In this document: positions 17,569 through 26,056 of the stretch, piece after piece | How the letters are laid out: each line of letters begins with the position of its first letter | Position numbering within the stretch: position 1 is the stretch's first letter | NCBI GenBank assembly: GCA_016712745.1 | Contig: JADJQN010000001.1 | Span: 1,550,001-1,614,000 of the forward strand | Direction of reading: 5' to 3' | From: Sandaracinaceae bacterium | Lineage (GTDB): Bacteria > Myxococcota_A > Polyangia > Polyangiales > JADJQN01 | DNA: 64,000 bases | The notes under the pieces: model-generated | What the model saw: only the letters and a program-made list of their open reading frames with translations | What the model was told of the DNA's origin: nothing | The model's database searches: none | Position numbers and translations under genes: made by a program

Positions 17569-18518
17569 TAGGAGCTTGCCTCGACCGGACCGCTTTCGCC
17601 TGTGAGCAGGTAGAGGACTGCCATTCGCACAGCGACGCCTGCTTCCACCTGATCAAGAACGGCGCTCTGTGAACCGTCGGCGACGTCGTTCGAAATTTCA
17701 ACGCCGCGGTTCATCGGACCGGGGTGCATCACAAGGGCGTCCGGCTTGGCGTACGCGAGTTGCTTCGTGCCAATACCGAAGGTGCGACTGTACTCGCGCA
17801 GCGTCGGCAGCATTGCGCCCTGCAAGCGCTCGCGCTGTATGCGCAAGACCATTACGACATCCGCACCATCGAGCGCCGGCTCAAGTCGATCGTAAACTCG
17901 CACGCCCAACTTATCGAGCTCGACCGGCAGCAAGGTGCGCGGCCCAACCATGCGCACGTCGGCGCCGAACAAGCGGAGCAGCGCGGCATTGGAGCGTGCA
18001 ACACGTGAGTGCATGACGTCGCCGCAGATCGTGACTACAAGCTTTTCAAGTTTACCCTTCGCGCGGCGCATCGTGAAGGCATCGAGCAAGGCTTGCGTCG
18101 GATGCTCGTGCTGCCCGTCGCCGGCGTTCACGATGCTGCACTGGACGCGTTTAGATACGTATTCCGCAGCGCCCGATGCGTCGTGACGGATCACAACGAC
18201 GTCCGGACGCATTGCTTCCAGAGTGCGGCATGTGTCTAGGAGCGTTTCGCCTTTGCTGACGCTCGAGCTCGACGCGCTGATATTTACGACGTCGGCAGAG
18301 AGACGCTTCCCCGCAAGCTCGAAGCTCGTGCGCGTTCGCGTCGAAGCTTCGAAGAAAAGGTTAATGATGGTCTTGCCACGCAGCGTGGGGACTTTGCGAA
18401 CGGGCCGCCGTGATACCTCAAAGAACGCTTCGGCCGTATCGAGCACTTGGAGTACGTCGACGGTATCCAGGCCTTCGATGGCGAGCAGATGACGGTGCTT
18501 GAAGGGGTGCGCGCTCAC
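17568..18518 (-). CDS. pyrB: PyrB, aspartate carbamoyltransferase catalytic chain
   Basis: Condenses carbamoyl phosphate with aspartate in pyrimidine synthesis. The 316-residue length is standard. The carbamoyl-phosphate motif is S59-T-R-T-R-T (in EASTRTRTSFE), and HPTQ at about 139-142 is the second conserved block; SSSVSKGET gives the lysine contributed to the neighbouring active site. The aspartate loop MVLRIQRERL is also present. It overlaps pyrR by 4 bp upstream. No pyrI or dihydroorotase-like pyrC is adjacent. Confidence 0.97.
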   Translation of the reverse strand: MSAHPFKHRHLLAIEGLDTVDVLQVLDTAEAFFEVSRRPVRKVPTLRGKTIINLFFEASTRTRTSFELAGKRLSADVVNISASSSSVSKGETLLDTCRTLEAMRPDVVVIRHDASGAAEYVSKRVQCSIVNAGDGQHEHPTQALLDAFTMRRAKGKLEKLVVTICGDVMHSRVARSNAALLRLFGADVRMVGPRTLLPVELDKLGVRVYDRLEPALDGADVVMVLRIQRERLQGAMLPTLREYSRTFGIGTKQLAYAKPDALVMHPGPMNRGVEISNDVADGSQSAVLDQVEAGVAVRMAVLYLLTGESGPVEASS

Positions 18519-19057
18519 GTCGCCGCTCCCTTGCCGATCAACACCACGCGGTCTTCGCCGCCCTCAAGCTCGACTGCCAACTTCTTACCGGCAGGAACTT
18601 CGACAATGCGGCCGATGAAGTCAGGCGCGATGGGCAACTCACGGCCGCCTCGATCGCAGAGCACGGCGAGCCAAACGCGACGCGGGCGGCCGTAGTCGAG
18701 CAAGCAGTCGATTGCGGCACGAATGGTGCGACCCGTCTGCATCACGTCGTCGACGAGCACGACGTTGCGACCGCCGACGGGGAAGCGCACATCGCTCGGG
18801 CCAATCTTTGGATCAGGCAACGCAGTCGCCGCGTCATCGCGGTAGAGCGCGATGTCCACAGTGCCGACTGGCACGTCCTTCTTTTCGACTTCGCGAATGA
18901 CCTCGGCGATGCGCTTCGCGAGGGGCACGCCGCCACGACGAATTCCAACCAGCGCGAGCTCGGCGCCGCCGGTCTGCTCGACGATTTCGAGAGCAATACG
19001 CCGAATCGCCCGCGAAATCGCGTCGGCGTCCAGCACACTCTCGTAGGCCGTAGTCAC
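18515..19057 (-). CDS. pyrR: PyrR, pyrimidine operon regulator / uracil phosphoribosyltransferase
   Basis: PyrR-type phosphoribosyltransferase of 180 residues. The PRPP-binding motif VVLVDDVMQTGRT is near residues 100-112, with the N-terminal family segment VGIRRGGVPLAKRI and DIALYRDD. In Firmicutes PyrR attenuates pyr transcription by binding mRNA; in other phyla it may act mainly as an enzyme. The start is GTG at 19057. No clear PyrR anti-antiterminator sequence was recognised in the 260 bp upstream, so its regulatory mode is uncertain. Confidence 0.95.
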   Translation of the reverse strand: MTTAYESVLDADAISRAIRRIALEIVEQTGGAELALVGIRRGGVPLAKRIAEVIREVEKKDVPVGTVDIALYRDDAATALPDPKIGPSDVRFPVGGRNVVLVDDVMQTGRTIRAAIDCLLDYGRPRRVWLAVLCDRGGRELPIAPDFIGRIVEVPAGKKLAVELEGGEDRVVLIGKGAAT

Positions 19058-19318
19058 TGGAAGGGCTATCTACGCGTCCGGCCACCTCGCGGTCAAGAGG
19101 CGTCCATTTTCCACTCGCGAGGCTTCATGAATCGCGCCAGGATCTGCTGCGAAAGGGATCGCGATGGAAAACACGCATCGCGTTCGTGAAACCAAACGTT
19201 TCCCGAGTCGACGATTTCGTTCTGCTCCGACACCCGGGTGCGACGTGCGACACACCCACACCCCCATGTGCTGGGCATTGATGATCGATTTCGCATCGTG
19301 CAGGCTCAATAGATTCTG

Positions 19319-20257
19319 ATGCTTCAACGGTGGATGTTCGCGTTGTTCTACACAGTAGCGCTAGCGGCGTGCACCGGCACGTTGAGCGCCTCGGGCACCG
19401 ACGCCGGCGGCACGCGCATCGACATGGGTTTTGACGCAGGGCTGAGTGTTGATCTCGGCGCAGGGACTGACCTAGGTCGTCGCGATGCTGGGGCACCGCT
19501 GACCGACTCTGGTGCGATTCTGATCGACGCTGCGCCAGCCGATGCGGAAGTGATCGACTGGACGCTCTACTACACAGCGTCGTTTCAGGGCGCCGATATC
19601 CCAAACTCCCTCAATCGTGACGAAGTAGCGGACGACAGCTTGATGTTGGTTCCCGCGCCTTGGGATAGTTCACGCCAAGCATTGCGCGTCCTCGTCCGCG
19701 TGGGCGAACGCTGGCGACGCGACGCCGAAGACGGCGGCTATCCGCGCTCGGAGGTGAACGTGACGGACACGATGGCGCGCCGTCTGCAATGGAACGTCTT
19801 GCACCGCATCGTTGGCGCGTTTTCATTCGATGCCGACCAAGTATTCCCGACCGACGGCGATCACGGCGTCGGCACGTTAATCGCGGGCTTTCAACTACAC
19901 GGCGACGACTCAACATCGCCGGTCATCGCTCTTGTGCTGAGCAACGGCCGCCTGCAGATAGACTACCGACCGACAAGTGGAAGTCTTGCCGACGACGTTA
20001 CGGACTGCGGAGAAGCTCCCCGCGGTGTCCGCGTGCCTTATGAAATGGTCTACCGACCGGCCACAGACTCGACTGGTTACCTAAGCATCCGAGTTAATGG
20101 AACCCTCGTCGAACGGCGCGGCGTCAGCAATCGCGCTGCAAACCCCACCCCCGGCTACATGAAGTTCGGCCTTTACGACTTTTGGCACACCGTGAATCCG
20201 TCGCTCGCGATGTACCTGGATGACATTATGTACTACCGGCAGGCGACCGCGCCCTAG
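19319..20257 (+). CDS. Lipoprotein with polysaccharide-lyase-like jelly-roll domain
   Basis: A 312-residue exported lipoprotein (lipobox LAACT) with an Ala/Asp/Gly-rich linker at about 20-80. The remaining ~230 residues resemble the heparin-lyase-I-like (Polysacc_lyase) jelly-roll fold: the block GGYPRSEVNV, then GTLIAGFQLHGDD, VPYEMVYRP and the terminal KFGLYDFWH...YLDDIMYY. This suggests binding or cleavage of an anionic polysaccharide outside the cell, but catalytic residues were not assigned. It is monocistronic by position. No clear Shine-Dalgarno precedes the ATG. Confidence 0.75.
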   Translation: MLQRWMFALFYTVALAACTGTLSASGTDAGGTRIDMGFDAGLSVDLGAGTDLGRRDAGAPLTDSGAILIDAAPADAEVIDWTLYYTASFQGADIPNSLNRDEVADDSLMLVPAPWDSSRQALRVLVRVGERWRRDAEDGGYPRSEVNVTDTMARRLQWNVLHRIVGAFSFDADQVFPTDGDHGVGTLIAGFQLHGDDSTSPVIALVLSNGRLQIDYRPTSGSLADDVTDCGEAPRGVRVPYEMVYRPATDSTGYLSIRVNGTLVERRGVSNRAANPTPGYMKFGLYDFWHTVNPSLAMYLDDIMYYRQATAP

Positions 20258-20258
20258 C

Positions 20259-21659
20259 CTAGTGCCAAAACCCAATCGCGATGCCCCAGTCGTTGTAACG
20301 AGGGGCGATATCCGCTGAGGCGGTCACGCGCACGGAGAACTCGTCGAGCATTCCGAACAACGTCCAGTCAAAGAGACGCACGTCCAAGCCGAAAGTTGCA
20401 TGCATTCGGAAGCCCGACTCATCAAAACGTGACGGCTCGAGGTAGCTGCCAAGGCGGAGCTTGAGTCGATTGGGCCATGGTTCCGTTTCCGCGCCGATGC
20501 GCAGCGTCGGGCTGACGGTTTCGCCCGCTCCCTGACGCTGCTGCGATAGGAAAGCCTCAAGACCGATGGCGTTCGGCGAAACGCCCGACAAGAGAATGTC
20601 CGCTGAGAGCAACACGTACTCGCGTGACAAGAGGCGCATCTCTTTTTCGTGCGTGAGCTGCAGCGCATTGAGCCGGCGCTGGAGCATCGCCTCTTCTCCC
20701 ACCCGGCGAGCCCGCTCACGTTGCCAAAAGTGTTCGTCGCGGCGCTCCAGCGGAACGCGCGATAGACGCGCGCCTTGCCGACGGCGCAAGGCCGCGCGCT
20801 CTTCGGCTTCAACTTCATGTGGATTAATCCAACGCCGATTCAGCGGCCGCGAGCCAAACTGGTAGGCAAAGCCGAACTCAACTTCCCACGGCAAATGCAC
20901 TTCATTCGGGAGGATGAATGAACCGACTACGCGTTGCCCTTCACTATTCAGGTCTACGCTCGCGCCTTCGGTGATGCGCGAGCTTACGGAAGTGCGCACC
21001 GACGCGCCCATGCGCCAGGGAAGGCCGTCGAGGCCCAGCATCACACCAGTTTCAAAACCCGCGCCCGTAAACTCGACGAGCGTCGCGCCGGTCTGCTGAC
21101 TAATGTCGAACGTTGCCACGCGAAGGCCTGCGCCTAGCACGAGCTGACCGTCGAAGAACGCATGCCCAATGCCCAGGTTCGTAAGGTTCAAAGATACGTC
21201 CGAGACGGTGCCGTCAACGACCACGGAGAACCCTTGCGCGCGCTGCAACACACCGATGCCAAAATCGCCAAACTGAAAACGTAAGCCCCCGCTCAAGAAG
21301 ATGAGCGAGTTGTACGGAATGGAGCTGTCGCCGTTGTTGTCCAGGTCATCGCCGCTGAACGCGCCCGGGAAGACTAAGCCGAGCGAGAGCTCCCAGCCGA
21401 ACCACGAGGTCTCCCACAGTTCGCGCGTGGCGTACGCCGAGGTGTTCCAAGCGACCCCATCGATGCCAGTCGCGATCGGCGCGTACGCACCCGCCATACC
21501 CACGAGACGACCTGACGCGAAAGTCGGCCCGGTGAACACGTCGATGTTGAAGTCGTTGCGGCGAATCGGCTGAAACGTCTGGGCGTGGGCCTGCGAAGTC
21601 GCGGCCGAGCCTCCCAGCGCTAGCAAAAGCGCCACAAGTCTGTACGCCCAATTGGACAC
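20259..21659 (-). CDS. Probable outer-membrane beta-barrel protein
   Basis: A 466-residue exported protein (signal peptide ending about SQAHAQ) composed of alternating amphipathic strands with glycine/aromatic ends, as in FadL/OMPP1 or UPF0164-type barrels. The middle (about 245-330) is instead charged and helical, rich in Arg/Glu, possibly a periplasmic or plug-like insert. The last residue pattern IAIGFWH fits a barrel terminal strand, although the final residue is His, not Phe. The GTG at 21659 is chosen because it begins a clean signal peptide; an in-frame start at 21746 would add 29 polar residues. Substrate unknown. Confidence 0.72.
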   Translation of the reverse strand: MSNWAYRLVALLLALGGSAATSQAHAQTFQPIRRNDFNIDVFTGPTFASGRLVGMAGAYAPIATGIDGVAWNTSAYATRELWETSWFGWELSLGLVFPGAFSGDDLDNNGDSSIPYNSLIFLSGGLRFQFGDFGIGVLQRAQGFSVVVDGTVSDVSLNLTNLGIGHAFFDGQLVLGAGLRVATFDISQQTGATLVEFTGAGFETGVMLGLDGLPWRMGASVRTSVSSRITEGASVDLNSEGQRVVGSFILPNEVHLPWEVEFGFAYQFGSRPLNRRWINPHEVEAEERAALRRRQGARLSRVPLERRDEHFWQRERARRVGEEAMLQRRLNALQLTHEKEMRLLSREYVLLSADILLSGVSPNAIGLEAFLSQQRQGAGETVSPTLRIGAETEPWPNRLKLRLGSYLEPSRFDESGFRMHATFGLDVRLFDWTLFGMLDEFSVRVTASADIAPRYNDWGIAIGFWH

Positions 21660-21820
21660 GGCGCGGAGTGTATCCGGGCCCTGTGGCAAATCACTACGAG
21701 AACTGCCGATCACTGCGAGACGTGTCCCCAAACGTTCGTCCTGCACCGGCCGCGCGTTGGCGAAACGTTAACACGCGCTCAGTCAGGCACGAATTAATAT
21801 TCCTGAGGCGCTAGAAGGTT

Positions 21821-22297
21821 TTAGCGAGTGCTAGCCACGCCGCCGGCCTGCAGAGTGCCCGCATGCGGCATCGTCTCGCCGTTGCGCTGGCGCTGCTGCA
21901 TTTCGTACTTGGATGGGCAACGCGGAACGACCTGGGTCGCCGCAAAATGGTTATCGGCTGCGAGCCGTCCCTGCACCGTGACCGTGAGATTCACGCCGTC
22001 GCGAAATGTATCCGGAACAATGCACTGAGGGAACTGCACGGGCATCGCAAAGCCTTGCTTCTCAATCACGAAGCGCCACTCGCACGGGCTCTCGCGGAAC
22101 TGAATCGAGCCCTGTCGCAGAGTGCCTTCGACGCGGAGCGTCTGGTCGCGGAAGGAACTCGGGTTCGCCATGACCTCGTTTACGAGCTTCGAATAGACGA
22201 AGGCGTTCTGAGCTTCGCCGCCCAGCAAAAGGAACGCAACGCCGCCCGCGAGAAGCGCGACCACGATGGAAACTTTGGCGACGGGTGAAACCTTCAT
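21821..22297 (-). CDS. ccmE: CcmE-type heme chaperone, CxxxY variant
   Basis: Membrane-anchored periplasmic OB-fold protein that carries heme to cytochrome c during maturation. The 158 residues comprise one N-terminal membrane anchor (about 9-26) and the CcmE core (VNEVMANPSSFRDQTLRVEG; then LTVTVQGRL). The heme-attachment position reads Cys127-Pro-Ser-Lys-Tyr131 instead of the usual HxxxY. Cysteine variants are known from Desulfovibrio and archaea and go with a modified system I. No other ccm genes are in the window, so the gene stands alone between atpE and a barrel protein. Confidence 0.85.
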   Translation of the reverse strand: MKVSPVAKVSIVVALLAGGVAFLLLGGEAQNAFVYSKLVNEVMANPSSFRDQTLRVEGTLRQGSIQFRESPCEWRFVIEKQGFAMPVQFPQCIVPDTFRDGVNLTVTVQGRLAADNHFAATQVVPRCPSKYEMQQRQRNGETMPHAGTLQAGGVASTR

Positions 22298-22345
22298 GAG
22301 CGTGCGGAAGTATGCGTCACAGATGCACGAAGGACAAACAGCGAA

Positions 22346-22381
22346 GGCCGCTCATCGTGCTTTCGCACGACGAAACGGCCT
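22346..22381 (-). terminator. Candidate hairpin terminator behind atpE
   Basis: On the minus strand TCGTGC-GAAA-GCACGA forms a perfect 6-bp stem with a GAAA tetraloop (22370-22355), enclosed by an outer AGGCCG/CGGCCT stem (ends 22381 and 22346). It begins about 63 bp after the atpE stop. No uridine run follows, so it may be a processing or stability hairpin rather than an intrinsic terminator. Confidence 0.4.
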
Positions 22382-22443
22382 CCAATTCAAGACTTAGAAT
22401 CGCGAGCGAAGTCCTGCCGACTTTGCCCGAGCGGCTGATAAAA

Positions 22444-22776
22444 TCAGCCGACTTTACCGATAATCTGGAACGCGATGAGAAGCGCGTAAATCACGAGCGA
22501 CTCGATGAGCGCGAGGCCAAGAATCATGGGGACGAACAACTTGCCCGAAGCGTTCGGATTGCGAGCGATACCCTCGAGGGCTGCTGCTGCCGCCTTGCCC
22601 TGACCGAGCGAGCCACCGAAGGCTGCGATGCCGATTGCCAAGCCGGCCGCGAGGAGGCCCCACTTGTTGACGTCGAACTGGTTCGAGCTACCGGCCATGT
22701 CCTGCGCAAACGCAGCCGACGTGACTACCATCGTCGCAACAAACGAAACGAGCCCAAGCATCTTCTTCTTCATCAC
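22444..22776 (-). CDS. atpE: AtpE, ATP synthase subunit c, with signal-like N-terminal extension
   Basis: Proteolipid forming the rotor ring of F-type ATP synthase. The 110 residues include an N-terminal signal-like segment (1-25, ending AAFAQ) absent from E. coli c, then two helices. The ion-carrying Glu92 sits in GLALIESLVIYALL. Gln59, Glu92, Ser93 and Tyr97 occupy the positions of Gln32, Glu65, Ser66 and Tyr70 in the Na+-binding c ring of Ilyobacter, although Thr67 is Leu here. Such a set also occurs in many delta-group enzymes, so ion choice is open. Last gene of the atpZ-atpI-atpB-atpE group. Confidence 0.94.
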   Translation of the reverse strand: MMKKKMLGLVSFVATMVVTSAAFAQDMAGSSNQFDVNKWGLLAAGLAIGIAAFGGSLGQGKAAAAALEGIARNPNASGKLFVPMILGLALIESLVIYALLIAFQIIGKVG

Positions 22777-22828
22777 AGAGCCTCCTTAAAATCGCCTTTA
22801 ATTCGTCCGGCGTTTTGCGCCGCCGTAA

Positions 22829-23605
22829 TCAGTGTTCTTCGTGTGCAATCGCCATGCTGATGTAAACCGTCGAGAGCAAACAGAAGACCAGTGTCTGAAC
22901 CACCACGACCATCACGCCGAGCAACATCATCGGCACGGGGACGAGGAAGGGCACCATCGCAAAGAACACAGCCACGACGGCGTGATCGGCGACGATGTTC
23001 GCCATGAGACGCATGGCGAGTGAGAGCGGACGCACGAAGTGACTGATGAGCTCGATCACGAGCATCAAGAGCATGAGCGGAAGCGCATACCACTTGATGA
23101 TGGGTCCGAAGAAGTGTTTGAAGTACGCGATGCCGTGTTCCTTCACGCCGTAGATGTGCGTGACGAGGAAGATGATCACACCAAGGACGATGGTGGTGTT
23201 GAGCTTGTCGGTGGGCGGCAAAAAGCCGGGGACCAAGCCCATCGCGTTTGAGACGAGAATGAAGAAGGCGCAGGTGCCAATCAGCGGAAGAAAAAACTTC
23301 GCGGCCTTGGGGCCCATGATGTCGGACATCATCGCGTAGATGGTGCCAACCATGATTTCAACGAAGGTGCGAGTGGTGAGCTGCGCATCCGGCACGATCG
23401 CTTCGGATGCGTTGGCGACTTTGCGGTAGGCGACGACGGCCATCACCGTCAACAGAAGAAACACAAAAAAGGCGCCGAAAATGTGCTGCACGCCGATGTG
23501 CTCGTGCGCGTACCACGTACGGCCGTTCATACCGAACACGGTCGTAGCCTTTTCCATATTCTCGTAGAACGGAAGGAAGTTGAACCAGCTCATTCCATGC
23601 GGCAT
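22829..23605 (-). CDS. atpB: AtpB, ATP synthase subunit a
   Basis: Stator membrane subunit with the ion half-channels. The 258 residues have about six hydrophobic helices. The essential arginine is Arg199 in PLSLAMRLMANIVADH, and the upstream block NAMGLVPGFLPPTD is family-typical. It starts 2 bp after atpI and precedes atpE by 52 bp. Genes for b, delta, alpha, gamma, beta and epsilon are absent here, so Fo a/c and the rest of the complex are encoded at separate loci. Confidence 0.95.
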   Translation of the reverse strand: MPHGMSWFNFLPFYENMEKATTVFGMNGRTWYAHEHIGVQHIFGAFFVFLLLTVMAVVAYRKVANASEAIVPDAQLTTRTFVEIMVGTIYAMMSDIMGPKAAKFFLPLIGTCAFFILVSNAMGLVPGFLPPTDKLNTTIVLGVIIFLVTHIYGVKEHGIAYFKHFFGPIIKWYALPLMLLMLVIELISHFVRPLSLAMRLMANIVADHAVVAVFFAMVPFLVPVPMMLLGVMVVVVQTLVFCLLSTVYISMAIAHEEH

Positions 23606-23607
23606 GA

Positions 23608-24006
23608 CTAGCGTTCTTCCATTGTAGGGGATGCGAGGTCGCTCTCGGCGAGGTCACGGGCAGCACCAAGGCTTCCTAGAAGCACGCCAAGCACAAGCGA
23701 CGAAACACCAATCGCGAAGCCCGTCGCGTTCACCATCTTATTGATGAGCAGCACGCCGACGATGGCGAGAAGCGCGAACATTTTGCCGATGAGCAACATC
23801 ATCAAGCCCGTCTGAGTACGCGTGGTGCCGGTCTGAACCTTTTTAATAATGTAGCGAAGGGAAAACCAGTTCGCGACCGAAAGCACTGCGCCGACTTCTG
23901 CGCCGATGAAGACCGAAAGCCCAAGCGCAACCCACGCGACCACCGGCAGTGCCGCAGCACATGCGATGACGACGAGCGAGATGCGATTCAGTGAGCGATT
24001 GTCCAT
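23608..24006 (-). CDS. atpI: ATP synthase subunit I (AtpI-like) membrane protein
   Basis: A 132-residue protein with four hydrophobic helices (about 9-30, 35-52, 68-88 and 95-115), matching the ATP-synt_I family. Members help c-ring assembly or, with AtpZ, act as a cation channel near the synthase in some bacteria. It lies between atpZ and atpB, with 31 and 2 bp gaps. Sequence conservation in this family is low; the call rests on topology and position. Confidence 0.82.
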   Translation of the reverse strand: MDNRSLNRISLVVIACAAALPVVAWVALGLSVFIGAEVGAVLSVANWFSLRYIIKKVQTGTTRTQTGLMMLLIGKMFALLAIVGVLLINKMVNATGFAIGVSSLVLGVLLGSLGAARDLAESDLASPTMEER

Positions 24007-24037
24007 CGAGGGGTCGAACTCTTAGTACTGGGTAAAA

Positions 24038-24271
24038 TCAGAGTTTGTTGAAATCCGTGCTCTTCACTAAACGAACGATGCTGTTCACACCGCCCGCGAT
24101 GCCGATCCCGAGGCCTACGTACATCAGCCAAGGAGCCGTCCCGAACTTCTTATCGAGCCAGTTACCACCGAAGTAACCAACCGCGATGAAGAGTGCGAGC
24201 TCGAATCCGATGCCGCCGTACTTCGCTACCAGCCTGAGCTGCTCTTTGCCCTCAGGTCCGATCAGCGCCAT
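24038..24271 (-). CDS. atpZ: AtpZ-like small membrane protein
   Basis: A 77-residue protein with two membrane helices (about 20-40 and 46-66) and the conserved GYFGGNWLDKKFGTAPW hairpin of the AtpZ/F0F1-ATPase_gene1 family. In other bacteria AtpZ pairs with AtpI and modulates the ATP synthase or cation flux. It is the first gene of the Fo cluster, with no obvious Shine-Dalgarno sequence before the ATG. Confidence 0.87.
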   Translation of the reverse strand: MALIGPEGKEQLRLVAKYGGIGFELALFIAVGYFGGNWLDKKFGTAPWLMYVGLGIGIAGGVNSIVRLVKSTDFNKL

Positions 24272-24571
24272 CGAAATTCAACCATCTTCACGTTCGCCCT
24301 CGGGAAGATCCCTAGGTCCAAACGCGGCGCCCGTCTACCATGTGGGCCAAGACCGGTCAAGGCTTGGCACCGGCAGAAAGCGCCGTAAAACAGCGGAGTT
24401 GCGATGATCGGCGCGATCTCGCGTGGATCTGGGCGTTGCGTGGTGGTAGCCGGCTGCGATCGAGTTAAAGCAATCGGCCCCGGGTCAGGCGACGCGGGCC
24501 CGAGTTGGTGTCGTTGTGAGCGAGCTCGGGTGAGCTCAGCGCCCGCCCGTTAGGACTCAGCGCACCCCCGG
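24272..24571. other. Intergenic stretch, no gene seen
   Basis: About 300 bp between the atpZ start and an EGF-domain remnant. No convincing open frame, hairpin terminator or strong promoter was recognised. The part next to 24271 must contain the atp promoter. Near 24515-24535 two GAGCTC palindromes stand close together. Confidence 0.5.
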
Positions 24572-24712
24572 TTAGGGAGGTGAACAATCGTCGACGTTCA
24601 CGTCACACGACGCGCCGGTGAAGCCCGGAGCGCATGCGCAGGAGAAACTATCTACGAGGTCCGTGCAGGCCCCGCCGTGCATGCACGGGTTCGGATCGCA
24701 TTCGTCGATTTC
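24572..24712 (-). pseudogene. Orphan EGF-like domain remnant
   Basis: On the minus strand, 46 codons from 24712 to a TAA at 24574-24572 encode one complete calcium-binding-type EGF module: EIDEC, then C-x5-C spacing through PCMHGGAC, FSCACAPGFTGASC, and the start of a next module (DVNVDDC) before the stop. All six cysteines are present. Reading upstream in this frame meets a TGA inside hemL about 75 bp earlier, with no ATG, GTG or TTG between, so it cannot be translated alone. It is best read as the tail of a lost EGF-repeat surface protein, truncated by rearrangement next to hemL. Confidence 0.7.
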
Positions 24713-24753
24713 GGTGCAGGTCGTGCTTAACCATGTAGGGCGGTTTGCGAGGC

Positions 24754-26040
24754 CTAGGGCGTAGCGAACGCTTTGGCGAGCGCGTTTTCAAAAATTCGAA
24801 TTGTTTCTGCATCGTGCGCCAGCGACACGAATGCAGCCTCATACTGAGAAGGTGGCCAATACACACCCGCTTCGAGCATCGCTGCGTGCCAGCGTCCAAA
24901 TGCTTTGGTGTCTGACGACGTTGCGTCGCTAAACGAACGAACCTTTCGGTCCGTGAAGAAGACCGTGAGCATTGAACCTACACGTTGCACTACGCACGTA
25001 ACGTTTGCCTTCTTCGCGGCACTGACGATGGCCGCTTCAATCGATGCGCTGGTTGCCTCAAGCCGGTCGTAGGCAGTCTTGTCGTCACGAAGGACTCGTA
25101 GCGTGGCCAGGCCTGCTGCGACAGCGAGCGGATTTCCGCTGAGTGTGCCGGCCTGATAGACGGGCCCGACCGGAGCAATGTGCTCCATGATCTCGCGACT
25201 ACCGCCATACGCTCCGACGGGAACTCCACCGCCGACAATCTTACCCAGCGTTGTGAGGTCTGGCGTCACGCCAAATCGTGCTTGAGCACCGCCATACGCC
25301 AGACGAAAGCCAGTCATGACTTCGTCGAAAACGAGAAGCGCGCCGTGTTGCTTCGTGATTTCGCGGAGGCCTTGCAAGTATCCCGTGCCGGGAGGGACGC
25401 ACCCCATGTTGCCGACGACCGGCTCCAAAATGAGGGCGGCAATTTCGGCACCGCGCTCCTTGAATACCGCGCGCACCGCCTCGAGGTCGTTGTAGGGAAC
25501 GGTGATGCATGTTGCGGCGATGGCGGCCGGCACGCCCGCGCTATCAGGCACCCCGAAGGTTGCGAGGCCGCTGCCGGCCTTGGTGAGCAAATAGTCGGCG
25601 CCGCCGTGGTAGCAGCCTTCGAGCTTAACGATGAGGTCGCGCTTGGTGAACCCGCGGGCGACGCGCAAGGCGCCCATCACCGCTTCAGTGCCGCTCGATG
25701 TGAGGCGCACCATCTCGATAGATGGCACGGCGTCGACAATGGTTTGCGCCATGTCGATCTCGCCTTCGGTCGGGGCGCCGTAGCTCGTGCCGCGACCGAT
25801 CGCATCCTGCATTGCCGCTACGACGGCTGGATGAGCATGGCCGAGAATCATCGGACCCCAAGAGCCGATGAAATCAACGTAGCGCTTGCCATCGGCGCCG
25901 GTGAGGTAGGCGCCTGCGGCCTCGCGAATGAAGATCGGTTGTCCGCCGACCGCCCGAAATGCACGTACGGGAGAATTGACGCCGCCCGGAATTACTTTGC
26001 GCGCGCGCTCGAACAGCTCTTTGGAAATCTCGTCACTCAT
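24754..26040 (-). CDS. hemL: HemL, glutamate-1-semialdehyde 2,1-aminomutase
   Basis: PLP enzyme that makes 5-aminolevulinate in the C5 heme pathway. The 428-residue length is typical. The PLP-lysine block TTLGKIVGGGVPVGAYGG and the preceding LLVFDEVMTGFR are clear; the N-terminal PGGVNSPVRAFRAVGGQP is specific to the GSA aminomutase branch of class III aminotransferases. It lies alone in its pathway here. A TPR gene ends 16 bp upstream on the same strand. Confidence 0.97.
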   Translation of the reverse strand: MSDEISKELFERARKVIPGGVNSPVRAFRAVGGQPIFIREAAGAYLTGADGKRYVDFIGSWGPMILGHAHPAVVAAMQDAIGRGTSYGAPTEGEIDMAQTIVDAVPSIEMVRLTSSGTEAVMGALRVARGFTKRDLIVKLEGCYHGGADYLLTKAGSGLATFGVPDSAGVPAAIAATCITVPYNDLEAVRAVFKERGAEIAALILEPVVGNMGCVPPGTGYLQGLREITKQHGALLVFDEVMTGFRLAYGGAQARFGVTPDLTTLGKIVGGGVPVGAYGGSREIMEHIAPVGPVYQAGTLSGNPLAVAAGLATLRVLRDDKTAYDRLEATSASIEAAIVSAAKKANVTCVVQRVGSMLTVFFTDRKVRSFSDATSSDTKAFGRWHAAMLEAGVYWPPSQYEAAFVSLAHDAETIRIFENALAKAFATP

Positions 26041-26056
26041 GATTCACGCCTCAGCT

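Noticed and set aside
19058..19318. Possible PyrR attenuator upstream of pyrR
   Set aside because: A CCTCGCG/CGCGAGG pairing exists, but no PyrR-binding consensus or terminator with a U run was found.
22312..22860. 182-residue frame opposite atpE
   Set aside because: Shadow of atpE and the hairpin behind it; no family features.
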